Assembly: GCA_018000455.1 (NCBI GenBank)
Contig: JAGNJW010000040.1
Coordinates: 1-32,593 of the forward strand
Length of the DNA: 32,593 bases
Reading direction: 5' to 3'
DNA from: Acidobacteriota bacterium
Lineage (GTDB): Bacteria > Acidobacteriota > Vicinamibacteria > Vicinamibacterales > UBA2999
Shown here: in pieces, positions 25,371-32,466 of the stretch
Layout of the letters: every line of letters starts with the position of its first letter
Position numbering within the stretch: position 1 is the stretch's first letter
Translations under genes and position numbers: made by a program
Notes under the pieces: generated by a model
Seen by the model: the letters and a program-made list of their open reading frames with translations, nothing else
Databases searched by the model: none
What the model was told of the DNA's origin: nothing

Positions 25371-26399
25371 TCACGCGATGTGCGCGCCGGCGGTATTCAC
25401 GTAGACGGCATAGAGCGACTGGCTGGCGGTCATGAACAGCCGGTTGCGCTTGGTGCCGCCGAAGCAGACGTTGGCGCAGGTTTCCGGCAGACGAATCATG
25501 CCCAGCACCTCGCCCGTGGGCGCTATGACCTGCACGCCTGGCCGTGCGCCCGCCCAGATGTTGCCGTCGACGTCACACCTGATGCCGTCGGCGCCGCTCG
25601 GCGAGGTGGTTCCGGGAATCGTGAGGGTCGCCAGCGTGCGGCCGTTGCTCAGGGTCCTGCCCGACACCTCGAACGCTTTGATCTCGCGTGGCCCGCCCGT
25701 GTCGGCCACGTACAAGATCTTGTAGTCGGGCGAGAAGCAGAGGCCATTCGGCCCGCCGAACCCGTCCGCCGCTTTCTCGACCTGATTGGTGCGGCCGTCC
25801 ACCCGGTAGACCGCCACCGGCAGTTCCGACTCGGCCTTGAACCCTTCGTAGTTGCCGTTGATGCCGTAGGGCGGGTCGGTGAACCAGATGTCGCCGCTCG
25901 GATGCACGACGACGTCGTTGGGCGAGTTGAGCCGCTTGCCCTGGTAGCGCTCGGCCAGCACCGTGACCGTGCCATCCGGCTCGTAGCGCACGACACGCCG
26001 GCCGCCGTGCTCGCACGACACCTGCCGGCCCTGGTAGTCGAAGGTGTTGCCGTTGCTGTTGCCGGACGGATGCCTGAAGGTCGTGACGTGGCCGTCTTCG
26101 TCGAGCCAGCGCAATTGCACGTCGTTCGGGATGTCGCTCCACACGAGATAGCGCCCGACGCCGTTCCACGCCGGACCCTCGGCCCACAGCGTGCCCGTGT
26201 GCAGGCGGCGGATCGGCGTGTTGCGCACGACATAGCGGTTGAAGCGCGGATCGAGCGTCACGATGTCGGGATCCGGATAGGGCAGCGGGTCCCCGTTCCA
26301 GTTGCGAGGCGTGGGCACGGGCGACACCGGCGTCTGCGCCGAGGTTGACGTGGCGGCGGCAATGCCGGCTGCCACGGCGAGAAACGCTCGGCGATTCAT
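25371..26399 (-). CDS. Exported SMP-30/gluconolactonase-type lactonase (342 aa)
   Basis: A Tat-like signal (NRRAFLAVAAGIAAA) precedes a six-bladed propeller of the SMP-30/gluconolactonase/LRE family (PF08450). The metal-binding residues seem present: Glu in LWAEGPAWNG, Asn in RLNSPNDVVVHPSG, and Asp in VADTGG or GADGIRCDVDG. The family hydrolyses aldonolactones such as glucono-1,5-lactone. The ATG overlaps the stop of the PQQ glucose dehydrogenase gene (ATGA) and has AAGGAG upstream, so the two are translated together. This makes it the likely next enzyme after the dehydrogenase in the periplasm. Confidence 0.88.
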   Translation of the reverse strand: MNRRAFLAVAAGIAAATSTSAQTPVSPVPTPRNWNGDPLPYPDPDIVTLDPRFNRYVVRNTPIRRLHTGTLWAEGPAWNGVGRYLVWSDIPNDVQLRWLDEDGHVTTFRHPSGNSNGNTFDYQGRQVSCEHGGRRVVRYEPDGTVTVLAERYQGKRLNSPNDVVVHPSGDIWFTDPPYGINGNYEGFKAESELPVAVYRVDGRTNQVEKAADGFGGPNGLCFSPDYKILYVADTGGPREIKAFEVSGRTLSNGRTLATLTIPGTTSPSGADGIRCDVDGNIWAGARPGVQVIAPTGEVLGMIRLPETCANVCFGGTKRNRLFMTASQSLYAVYVNTAGAHIA

Positions 26400-27817
26400 G
26401 GTTGTCGCTCCTTGGGAGCTGCCGGCCCGTAGGTGAATTCCAGCACGGCCCCCGGCTCGGCCAGCACCTCGGTGCGCCGCCCCTCGTCGTCTGCGGTCGG
26501 TCCGAAGCTGTCGGTCACGACGAAGATGCGGCGGCCGTCGGGTCCCACCGCCGTGTCGCGATAGCGATTCGCCCGCCGGAAGTACTCGAGCGGTGCTCCC
26601 GAGAGGGCGGCGCCGTCATCACTCAACTTCAGACGGTAGACGATGCCCGTGCGCATGCCGGTCACGAGCAGCGACGACCGCCAGCCGGGAATCGCCGGGG
26701 ACGCGTAGACCTCGATGCTCCCCGGCGCGATTGTGGCGTTGCCGTAGGCAGCGAAGTCGTAGCCGGCCGGCACGGTGAAAAAGGTCGCCAACGGCGGCAC
26801 GAAGTCCACGTGCTGCCAGGCCGACTCCTTCGCGATCGGCACTGAGGCCGGCGGGTTCAGGTTGTTGAACTTGAGCGTCGCGCACGGCTCTGGCGACGAG
26901 GCCGACCAGTTGGCATAGACGTAGCCGCGGTCGTCGTTGAAGCCGGCCACGTGCGGCCACCCGTAGTTCTTGCCCGCCTCGATGAGATCGACTTCGTCGT
27001 CGGTGCTCGGCCCATGCTCCGAGGCGTAGAGCCGCCCCGTCGCAGCGAACGACAGCCCCTGCGGATTGCGGAACCCGTAACTGTAGATGTGGCTGCGCAC
27101 GCCGTTGATGACCGGGTTGTCGGCCGGGATCGCGCCATCGAGATCGAGGCGGAGGATCTTGCCCTGGTAGCTCGACCAGTCGCGCGCGGCCAAGGCGGCG
27201 GCAGTCGGGAGATCTTGCGCGCGAACCGGGTTGCAGTAGTTGGCGAGGAAGTTGCTGCCCTGATCGCCGCGCGAGAGATACAGCTTGCCGTCGGGCCCGA
27301 TGATCAGCCGGCCACCGCCGTGGTCGTCGTGCGCGGGCAGGTTGTCGAGCACGACCTGCGGCGAGCCCAGCGTCTCTCCCGCACTGTCGTAGGTGTAGCG
27401 GCCGACGCGCAGGCGCCGGGTCACGCCCGCGCCCGGATCGGCGTCGTAGGTGTAGGCCAGATACACGTAGTCGCGGCCGCGTCCGGTCAGCAGATCCGGG
27501 TGCAACGCCAGGCCGAGCAGGCCGTCCTGTACCACCGACGAGTAGACGTCGTCGAGCGTGAGCGCCACCGTGCGCGAACCGTCCACCGGGTTCACGCGGG
27601 TGACGCGAAACGCCGTGCGCTCGGTGATCCACAAGTGCTGGTCGGGGCCCCACGTCACCTCCCACGGGTTCGCCAGGCCGGTGGTGACGACGCGGCTGGT
27701 GAACGTCTCGGGGCCGGGGCTGCCGAGCGTGCGCGGGTTCTGTCGTGAACTCAGCCCGGCCGTGGCGGCCACGACTCCCAGCAGCACGGCGGCGATCGTG
27801 CGACACGGCATCGGCAC
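26396..27817 (-). CDS. gdhB: PQQ-dependent soluble glucose dehydrogenase-like protein (473 aa)
   Basis: This is a periplasmic six-bladed quinoprotein of the Acinetobacter sGDH type, which oxidises beta-D-glucose to glucono-1,5-lactone. Key sGDH residues align by motif: QDGLLGLALHPD (Gln76 region), HDDHGGGRL with catalytic-base equivalent His166 (His144 in sGDH), YGFRNPQG with Arg250-Asn251 (Arg228-Asn229), SEHGPSTDDE (calcium-binding region), NRYRD (Arg406/Arg408) and VVTDSFG (Asp424 region). The PQQ-contacting Lys377 of sGDH appears as Arg in GMRTGIVYRLKL. A signal peptide spans residues 1 to about 22. GGAGG precedes ATG 27817 and a perfect TATAAT lies further upstream. The sugar specificity is inferred. 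Confidence 0.88.
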   Translation of the reverse strand: MPMPCRTIAAVLLGVVAATAGLSSRQNPRTLGSPGPETFTSRVVTTGLANPWEVTWGPDQHLWITERTAFRVTRVNPVDGSRTVALTLDDVYSSVVQDGLLGLALHPDLLTGRGRDYVYLAYTYDADPGAGVTRRLRVGRYTYDSAGETLGSPQVVLDNLPAHDDHGGGRLIIGPDGKLYLSRGDQGSNFLANYCNPVRAQDLPTAAALAARDWSSYQGKILRLDLDGAIPADNPVINGVRSHIYSYGFRNPQGLSFAATGRLYASEHGPSTDDEVDLIEAGKNYGWPHVAGFNDDRGYVYANWSASSPEPCATLKFNNLNPPASVPIAKESAWQHVDFVPPLATFFTVPAGYDFAAYGNATIAPGSIEVYASPAIPGWRSSLLVTGMRTGIVYRLKLSDDGAALSGAPLEYFRRANRYRDTAVGPDGRRIFVVTDSFGPTADDEGRRTEVLAEPGAVLEFTYGPAAPKERQP

Positions 27818-27861
27818 CCTCCGGATCCTGGCTTCGTGGCAAGCACTCGCCAGACGGCCGG

Positions 27862-27867
27862 ATTATA
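27862..27867 (-). promoter_or_regulatory. Perfect -10 TATAAT for the gdhB-lactonase operon
   Basis: TATAAT on the minus strand lies 44 nt before ATG 27817, leaving a leader of about 38 nt that holds the GGAGG site. It shares an 87-bp divergent gap with the epimerase start. Confidence 0.5.
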
Positions 27868-27892
27868 TGTCCGCGCCGGCCGGGTTGCGCGG

Positions 27893-27898
27893 TATGGT
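27893..27898 (+). promoter_or_regulatory. -10 box TATGGT for leaderless epimerase gene
   Basis: TATGGT ends 6 nt before GTG 27905, putting +1 on the start codon. It is 25 bp from the divergent TATAAT of gdhB, so the two promoters overlap closely. Confidence 0.45.
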
Positions 27899-27904
27899 CG
27901 GCTC

Positions 27905-29026
27905 GTGGCCATGCGCCAGAACCGCCACCGCCACCGCTACCGTCGCTGTTGCTGGGTGCTGCTGATGGCGCTCGCGTTCGCCGCTCCGGCGTTGGCACAG
28001 CGATACGACGCGACCCGGCAGGGCGAGGTCGTGACGCTCACCGATCGCGAGACCGACACCGTGGTCTCGGTCGTGCCGTCGGTGGGTAACATCGTCACCG
28101 AGATGCGGGTCAAGGGCCACAACGTGCTGCGCTATCCGCACGCCTCGCTGGCCGACTTCAAGGCCCGGCCGGGAGCCACCGGCATTCCCTTCATGGGGCC
28201 GTGGGCCAACCGCCTCGACGAACCGGCCTTCTACGCCAACGGGCGCCGCCACGGCTTCGACATGACCCTCGGCAACATCCGCGGCGAGGTGCCGATTCAC
28301 GGGTTCCTCACCACCACGAACCTGTGGCAGGTCACCGCGATGCGTGCGACGAGCGACGAGGCGCTCGTCACGAGCCGGCTCGACGTCTACCGGCAGCCGG
28401 CGTGGATGCGCCAGTGGCCTTTCGCGCACACCATCGAGATCACCTATCGACTCGCAAGCGGCGTGCTCGAAGTGGCGACCACGATCGAGAACCTGAGCGA
28501 CGACCCGATGCCGGTGGCCGTCGGCTTTCATCCCTACTTTCAGCTCACCGACACACCGCGCGACGAGTGGAGAATCGCCGTGGGCGCGAAGACGCGCTGG
28601 CTGCTCGACGCGCGCAAGCTGCCGACCGGCGAGACCGAGCCGGCAGAGCGGCTGCTGGCGACACCGCCCGTGAGCCTCGGCGCCTACAACCTCGACGAGG
28701 TGTTCAGCGATCTCGTCCGTGATGCCGGCGGCAAGGCGACGATGACCGTGTGGGGAGCGGCGCAGCGGCTCGATGTGGTGCTCGGCCCGAACTACCGTGC
28801 CGTCGTGGTCTGGGCGCCGAGCCCCTCAGGCAAGGGTCGTGGCGGCCAGGGCGACTCGCCGCCGATGGAGCGCAACTTCCTCTGCTTCGAGCCGATGGCC
28901 GCCATCAGCAACGCCCTCAACATGGCGCATCGCGGTCAATACGGCGACCTGCAACAAATCGTGCCGGGGGGCACGTGGCGGGAGAGCTTCTGGGTGGCGC
29001 CGAGCGGATTCGTCGCCGCCCGATAG
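27905..29026 (+). CDS. Secreted aldose 1-epimerase (mutarotase) (373 aa)
   Basis: The N-terminus has an Arg/His-rich lead and a signal peptide (WVLLMALAFAAPALAQ), so the enzyme is exported. Galactose-mutarotase-fold motifs follow: the substrate Arg in GPWANRLDEPAF, a His in VPIHGFL, the catalytic acid His in GFHPYFQ near residue 205, and the likely base Glu in FLCFEPMAAISNALN near the C-terminus. It interconverts alpha and beta anomers of aldoses. Because sGDH-type enzymes take the beta anomer, its divergent pairing with gdhB and the lactonase fits a shared pathway. GTG 27905 is favoured by the -10 box; ATG 27911 is the alternative. Confidence 0.9.
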   Translation: MAMRQNRHRHRYRRCCWVLLMALAFAAPALAQRYDATRQGEVVTLTDRETDTVVSVVPSVGNIVTEMRVKGHNVLRYPHASLADFKARPGATGIPFMGPWANRLDEPAFYANGRRHGFDMTLGNIRGEVPIHGFLTTTNLWQVTAMRATSDEALVTSRLDVYRQPAWMRQWPFAHTIEITYRLASGVLEVATTIENLSDDPMPVAVGFHPYFQLTDTPRDEWRIAVGAKTRWLLDARKLPTGETEPAERLLATPPVSLGAYNLDEVFSDLVRDAGGKATMTVWGAAQRLDVVLGPNYRAVVVWAPSPSGKGRGGQGDSPPMERNFLCFEPMAAISNALNMAHRGQYGDLQQIVPGGTWRESFWVAPSGFVAAR

Positions 29027-29045
29027 CGGCCGCCTCCACACCGCC

Positions 29046-29390
29046 TCACCGTTGGTGCGTGAAGGGCAGCATGCGACTGAGGTAGCGATCGCGGTGCCTC
29101 GGCTCGTGACGGGCCACGATGGTCCAGTGCGCGAGGAGCAGCACCACGAGCAGCCAGGCGCCGAGCTCGTGCATCCACTGGGCCGCCAGCGCCAGCGTGT
29201 CGTTCGGACCCACTACCTTCGGCAGGTGCCAGGTGTTGAAGAAGTGGACGCCGAAGTCGCCCGCCATGACGAACACGAAGCCGCTGAGCGGCATCATCAG
29301 CAGGTAGAGATACAACCCGCGCTCCACGACGTGAATGGCACGCTTCTCCCTCTCACCGAGGTTCGGCGCCCAGTGCAGGAGCTTCGTCAT
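29046..29390 (-). pseudogene. C-terminal half of a cytochrome b561 (114 aa)
   Basis: The product matches only the second half of a prokaryotic cytochrome b561: EKRAIHVVERGLYLYLLMMPLSGF, FFNTWHLPKVVGP, and WMHELGAWLLVVLLLAHWTIV, ending in the usual RDxxLxRMLP tail. The two helices and His ligands that should precede are missing; a normal member has four helices and about 180 aa. An in-frame TGA lies 4 codons before ATG 29390. The sequence just upstream on the same strand is the start of a different gene (YbaK-like), so this is a truncated remnant, possibly still translated. Confidence 0.65.
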
Positions 29391-29457
29391 CCAGCTCGAT
29401 CACCCAGAGGTCTGGCGCGTGTTCGGCCAGGAACGTCCTGACGGAGTACAGGCTCAT
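29385..29457 (-). pseudogene. N-terminal remnant of a YbaK/EbsC-like deacylase
   Basis: From ATG 29457 the frame reads SLYSVRTFLAEHAPDLWVIE, like the first residues of YbaK/EbsC-family aminoacyl-tRNA deacylases (typically SLxSVRAFLAEHAPDxxVIE). After about 25 residues the match ends where the cytochrome b561 fragment starts in another frame. The frame then runs on to 29353 without homology. Both pieces are on the minus strand, as expected if one deletion removed the 3' part of this gene and the 5' part of the cytochrome gene. Confidence 0.5.
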
Positions 29458-29492
29458 CTTGGCGTCAGACGAAGGGCAGCAACCATGTTCGC

Positions 29493-30752
29493 TCAGTGCG
29501 CGCCCGGCGGCCACGCCGGCACGGGCCATCCCTCGGCCGCGCCTTCGGCAGACACCGTCGTCGTCACGCGGAACAGCTCGGCTTCGGCCGCCGGAATCAC
29601 GTACGAGAATCCGACCGACGAGGAGCTGGCCACGGTGCTCCACGCGCCCTTCGCGCGGTCGAACCGGTCCACCGCGTACTTGTACTGCTTCGGCGTGTAC
29701 CACGGCGGGATGCCCAGCCACTTCGATTGCAGCTTCACCACCACCGTCTGACTGTCACGGTAGTCGCGGTTCGTCACCATGGCGTAGTCGCGGCCCTCGC
29801 CGTCGGCGAACATCCCGAGCACCACTCCGGCCCCGCGTTGCTCGGGAATCGTCTGCACCCAGTGTTCCTTGGGCAGGCTGCGGGTGCCGGCCGGCAACGG
29901 CGCCGTGTGGAAGACCTCCACCGACGTGAGCCCGGCCAGCGCGCGGCCGAGCGGCGCAATCTCACGGTTGATGGCCGCCACGTCCACGCCCGCCGGCGTG
30001 AGCGCGCCGGCCTTCGTGAACACCATGTCGGTGTGGAACCACTCGATGCCGCTCACCCCATACGCGAGCGACGTGTAGACGCTCTGGCGCAGCCGCTGGC
30101 CGTTGTCGGGCAGGCGCGTCATGTCGCCCCACTCGACGCCGGGGTTGGCCGAGGCCTCGAAGCACGCCGCCAGCGGCACGCCCGCCCGTACGGCCGCTTC
30201 GCGGAACTGCTCGAGCTTTTCGAAGTAGCGATCGCTGCCCCACCACCACTGGTAGTAGTCGAAGCTCAGAAGCGGCGGTCGCGCCTCGCGCATGTAGGCG
30301 CGCAGGAACTCGCCCGTGGTCGAGAGCATGTTCACGAACGGCACCTGCCGCGGCGCCGCCTGCTCGAACTGCCGGAACTCGCGGCCGATGTCCGCGAACA
30401 CGGCCTCGGGAAACGGCTCGTCGCCGAGGTGATAGCCCCATACCGTGGCGTTCGACGACAGCCGCGCGGCCACCGTCGGATCCTTGGTCATGACCATCGC
30501 CTTCACGCCGAGGCGCGCCACGGTGCCAAGCTCCGCCTCCGACGCGTTCACCACGGTGAATCCGGCATCGGCCATGGCCTTCACGCGGGCCTCGGTGCCC
30601 TCGATTGCCGGAGCACGCCAACCGTAGATCCAGAAGTCGTGTGAGGGCGCGGCGCCCGGCGCTGGCGCCTGGGCGAAGAGGGGCAGCGACCACACGGCCG
30701 CCATGAGGCACAGCACGTATACCGGCCGCGGGATCATCGGCAGCATCTTCAT
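29493..30752 (-). CDS. Exported TIM-barrel, glycoside-hydrolase-like protein (419 aa)
   Basis: A signal peptide (about residues 10-28, ending LFAQ) is followed by a probable TIM barrel. The pattern includes ARVKAMADAGFTVVNASE, VWGYHLGDEPFPE (a likely acidic active-site strand), LLSFDYYQWWWGSD, and AYGVSGIEWFHTDMVF. The last 120 residues look like a beta-sandwich (GMFADGEGRDYAMVTNRDYRDSQ). This resembles beta-galactosidase-like or related clans, but I cannot name the family or the sugar. ATG 30752 is chosen because it is 6 nt after TATGAT and begins the signal peptide; upstream codons run through the promoter. Confidence 0.72.
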   Translation of the reverse strand: MKMLPMIPRPVYVLCLMAAVWSLPLFAQAPAPGAAPSHDFWIYGWRAPAIEGTEARVKAMADAGFTVVNASEAELGTVARLGVKAMVMTKDPTVAARLSSNATVWGYHLGDEPFPEAVFADIGREFRQFEQAAPRQVPFVNMLSTTGEFLRAYMREARPPLLSFDYYQWWWGSDRYFEKLEQFREAAVRAGVPLAACFEASANPGVEWGDMTRLPDNGQRLRQSVYTSLAYGVSGIEWFHTDMVFTKAGALTPAGVDVAAINREIAPLGRALAGLTSVEVFHTAPLPAGTRSLPKEHWVQTIPEQRGAGVVLGMFADGEGRDYAMVTNRDYRDSQTVVVKLQSKWLGIPPWYTPKQYKYAVDRFDRAKGAWSTVASSSSVGFSYVIPAAEAELFRVTTTVSAEGAAEGWPVPAWPPGAH

Positions 30753-30758
30753 GGCGCC

Positions 30759-30764
30759 ATCATA
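30759..30764 (-). promoter_or_regulatory. -10 box TATGAT for leaderless TIM-barrel gene
   Basis: TATGAT on the minus strand ends 6 nt (GGCGCC) before ATG 30752. There is no ribosome-binding site. Confidence 0.5.
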
Positions 30765-30789
30765 CGCGCCAGCTCGGCCTCCCGTTGGG

Positions 30790-31236
30790 TCAGGGCTGAG
30801 CCCGACCGACGCGCCGCAGGAAGTAGTGATCCCCTTCTGCCGTGGCAAACCGCGTCGGCACTGCCGTGACTTCGCCCTGCCAGCCGCCGTTCCACTGCAG
30901 CGTGTCGGCGGTCGCCTCGTAGATGCCGATCCAGGTGCGGCCCTTCGACGGCCCGGCAGTCATCACGAACGTGATCTTGCCGAAGGGCTGACCAGGCTCC
31001 AGCGTGATCTCCGACTCGCCCACGGTGGCGCCGCCGAACTTCACCACGCAGTGGCTGCCCTCGATGACGTGCAGGTCGGCCCGGTCTTCGCCTGTCTGCT
31101 GGCGTTTGTCCGACTCGGTGGCCACGGAGTACCACGTGCCCTGGAATTTTTCCAGGTCGTCGTGGTGGGCGGACCGATCGGCGCAGGCGGCAAGCGCGAG
31201 CGCCGGCAGTAGCAGAAGGCTTCGAAGCCGCGTCAG
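30790..31236 (-). CDS. TIGR03067-like lipoprotein with probable CTG start (148 aa)
   Basis: The protein has a good lipoprotein signal (LLLLPALALAAC, Cys18 if counted from CTG 31236). The following domain resembles TIGR03067: FQGTWYSV, a central HCVVKFGGATVGESEITLEP, then GPSKGRTWIGIYEATADTLQW and VPTRFATAEGDHYFL. That family is common in Planctomycetota and Acidobacteriota and has no known function. The frame has no ATG, GTG or TTG upstream of the signal peptide and is closed by TAG within the -10 box. The first possible initiator is CTG 31236, which overlaps the TGA of a 3-codon ATG mini-ORF (31244-31233). A 1-nt deletion in the GGGCC run would also explain this. Confidence 0.7.
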   Translation of the reverse strand: MTRLRSLLLLPALALAACADRSAHHDDLEKFQGTWYSVATESDKRQQTGEDRADLHVIEGSHCVVKFGGATVGESEITLEPGQPFGKITFVMTAGPSKGRTWIGIYEATADTLQWNGGWQGEVTAVPTRFATAEGDHYFLRRVGRAQP

Positions 31237-31250
31237 TGGCCCATCCGGGC

Positions 31251-31256
31251 ACTATA
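31251..31256 (-). promoter_or_regulatory. -10 box TATAGT upstream of the TIGR03067-like gene
   Basis: TATAGT on the minus strand ends 6 nt before the ATG at 31244 of the mini-ORF. It is part of the 17-nt sequence GCACTATACTGCGCCGC, which recurs at 32257-32273. Confidence 0.5.
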
Positions 31257-31283
31257 CTGCGCCGCCACGTCGGGGCGCTTCGA

Positions 31284-32189
31284 TCAGGAGCGAATCGTGA
31301 GCACGGGACAGTCGGCGCTTCGCACCACATGATTGGCGGTGGACCCGAAGAACCCGAGGTCCAGCGCGCCCCGGCCGCGCACGCCGAGCACGACGAGGTC
31401 GGCCTGCTCCCGGCGCGCCAGGTCGAGCAGCTCGACGTACGGCCGGCCGAACCTGACGCTCGTGACGACGGTGCCAGTGGGCAGGGCCGAAGCGGCGACC
31501 GCGTCGAGGCGTTCCAGCGCGCCGGACTCGAGGTAGCGCCGGTAGTCGGTGATGGCCTGCGCCTGCACGGGCGGCACGCCCGCCACCTCCGGCGTCTCTG
31601 ATTCGTGCCACGGCCATTCGACGACGTGCAGCAGGCTCAGCGTGGCGCCGGTTTCTTTCGCCAGCGACGCGGCGACGGTCGCCGCCTTCAGCGAGCAGTC
31701 GGAGAAGTCGACCGCACAGACGATCCGCGTGAACGGCGGTGAGGCGGCGTGCGCCCGCGGCGGCACCGTGAGTACCGGGCACGAGGCGGCTCGCAGCACC
31801 TTCTCTGCCACCGACCCCAGCACGAAATGCTGGATGCCGCTCGTGCCGTGCGTGCCCATCACGACCAGGTCGGCCGGAAGAGCGGCGGCGCAGCGGAGGA
31901 TCTCCGCCGCGGGAAGTCCCGCAGTGGCCAACGGCTCCACGTCCACGCCGGCTGCCGTGGCCTCGCGGCACGCGGCCGCCACGCGCTGCCGCAGCTCTTC
32001 CAGCTCCGCCACGAGCCACGGCGCCACCGGCCCCTCGGGTGACAGATCGGGGTGCGGCGTGACGGTCGGGCGCACGTGCAGTACGGTCAGACGCGCACCA
32101 TACACGCGCGCCAGAGAGGTGGCCTGTTCGAGCGCGTGGGTTGAAGGATCCGAGAAGTCGATCGGGCACAGGATGCGCTGGACGTTCAT
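31284..32189 (-). CDS. Universal stress protein, two tandem Usp domains (301 aa)
   Basis: Two UspA-like alpha/beta domains are fused: residues about 1-147 (RILCPIDFSDPSTHALEQA at the front) and 153-301 (RIVCAVDFSDCSLKAATVA). Each ends with the ATP-binding pattern G-x2-G-x9-G-S: GTHGTSGIQHFVLGS in the first and GVRGRGALDLGFFGS in the second. Both domains should therefore bind ATP. Proteins of this type help cells survive starvation, energy stress or hypoxia. ATG 32189 lies 6 nt after TAGCAT, with no ribosome-binding site. The 3' end is 28 bp upstream of the TATAGT box of the next gene. Confidence 0.92.
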   Translation of the reverse strand: MNVQRILCPIDFSDPSTHALEQATSLARVYGARLTVLHVRPTVTPHPDLSPEGPVAPWLVAELEELRQRVAAACREATAAGVDVEPLATAGLPAAEILRCAAALPADLVVMGTHGTSGIQHFVLGSVAEKVLRAASCPVLTVPPRAHAASPPFTRIVCAVDFSDCSLKAATVAASLAKETGATLSLLHVVEWPWHESETPEVAGVPPVQAQAITDYRRYLESGALERLDAVAASALPTGTVVTSVRFGRPYVELLDLARREQADLVVLGVRGRGALDLGFFGSTANHVVRSADCPVLTIRS

Positions 32190-32195
32190 GACCCG

Positions 32196-32201
32196 ATGCT
32201 A
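32196..32201 (-). promoter_or_regulatory. -10 box TAGCAT for leaderless usp gene
   Basis: TAGCAT on the minus strand ends 6 nt (CGGGTC) before ATG 32189. Confidence 0.5.
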
Positions 32202-32260
32202 TCAGGGGCCGGCCTCGGGGGGTGCGCGGTCGAGCGTGCCCCGACCCGCGAGCGCGGCAC

Positions 32261-32266
32261 TATACT
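32261..32266 (+). promoter_or_regulatory. -10 box TATACT for leaderless hydrolase gene
   Basis: TATACT ends 7 nt before ATG 32274. The surrounding ACTATACT is close to palindromic, so it also offers TATAGT towards the usp gene on the other strand. Confidence 0.5.
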
Positions 32267-32273
32267 GCGCCGC

Positions 32274-32466
32274 ATGCCGAGCCCTGCCGTTCTCATGCGT
32301 TGCCTGTCGCTGGCCGGCCTGATGCTGCTCGCCTCAACCGCGGCCCGTGCCGACGTCACCCGCTTCGACATCACCAGTCGCGCGCTGGTCGGCACCTCCG
32401 GCTACGAGAAGATCATCGGCACGGCCCACTTCGCCGTGAACCCGAGAACGGCGGCCAACTCGGTGA
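32274..32466 (+). pseudogene. 5' fragment of alpha/beta hydrolase-domain protein, cut by the right repeat
   Basis: A signal peptide (MPSPAVLMRCLSLAGLMLLASTAARA) is followed by VTRFDITSRALVGTSGYEKIIGTAHFAVNP (given here as one family block). This is the conserved N-terminal region of the large exported alpha/beta hydrolase-domain family (Abhydrolase_10 type). Relatives continue with a short linker and IVDLDxAPR. Here, after AANSV, the reading enters the repeat at 32467 and runs on in repeat-encoded codons to a stop at 32549. Only about 64 of some 450-500 expected residues remain, without the catalytic Ser. The gene is interrupted either in the genome by the element or only in this assembly. 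Confidence 0.75.
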
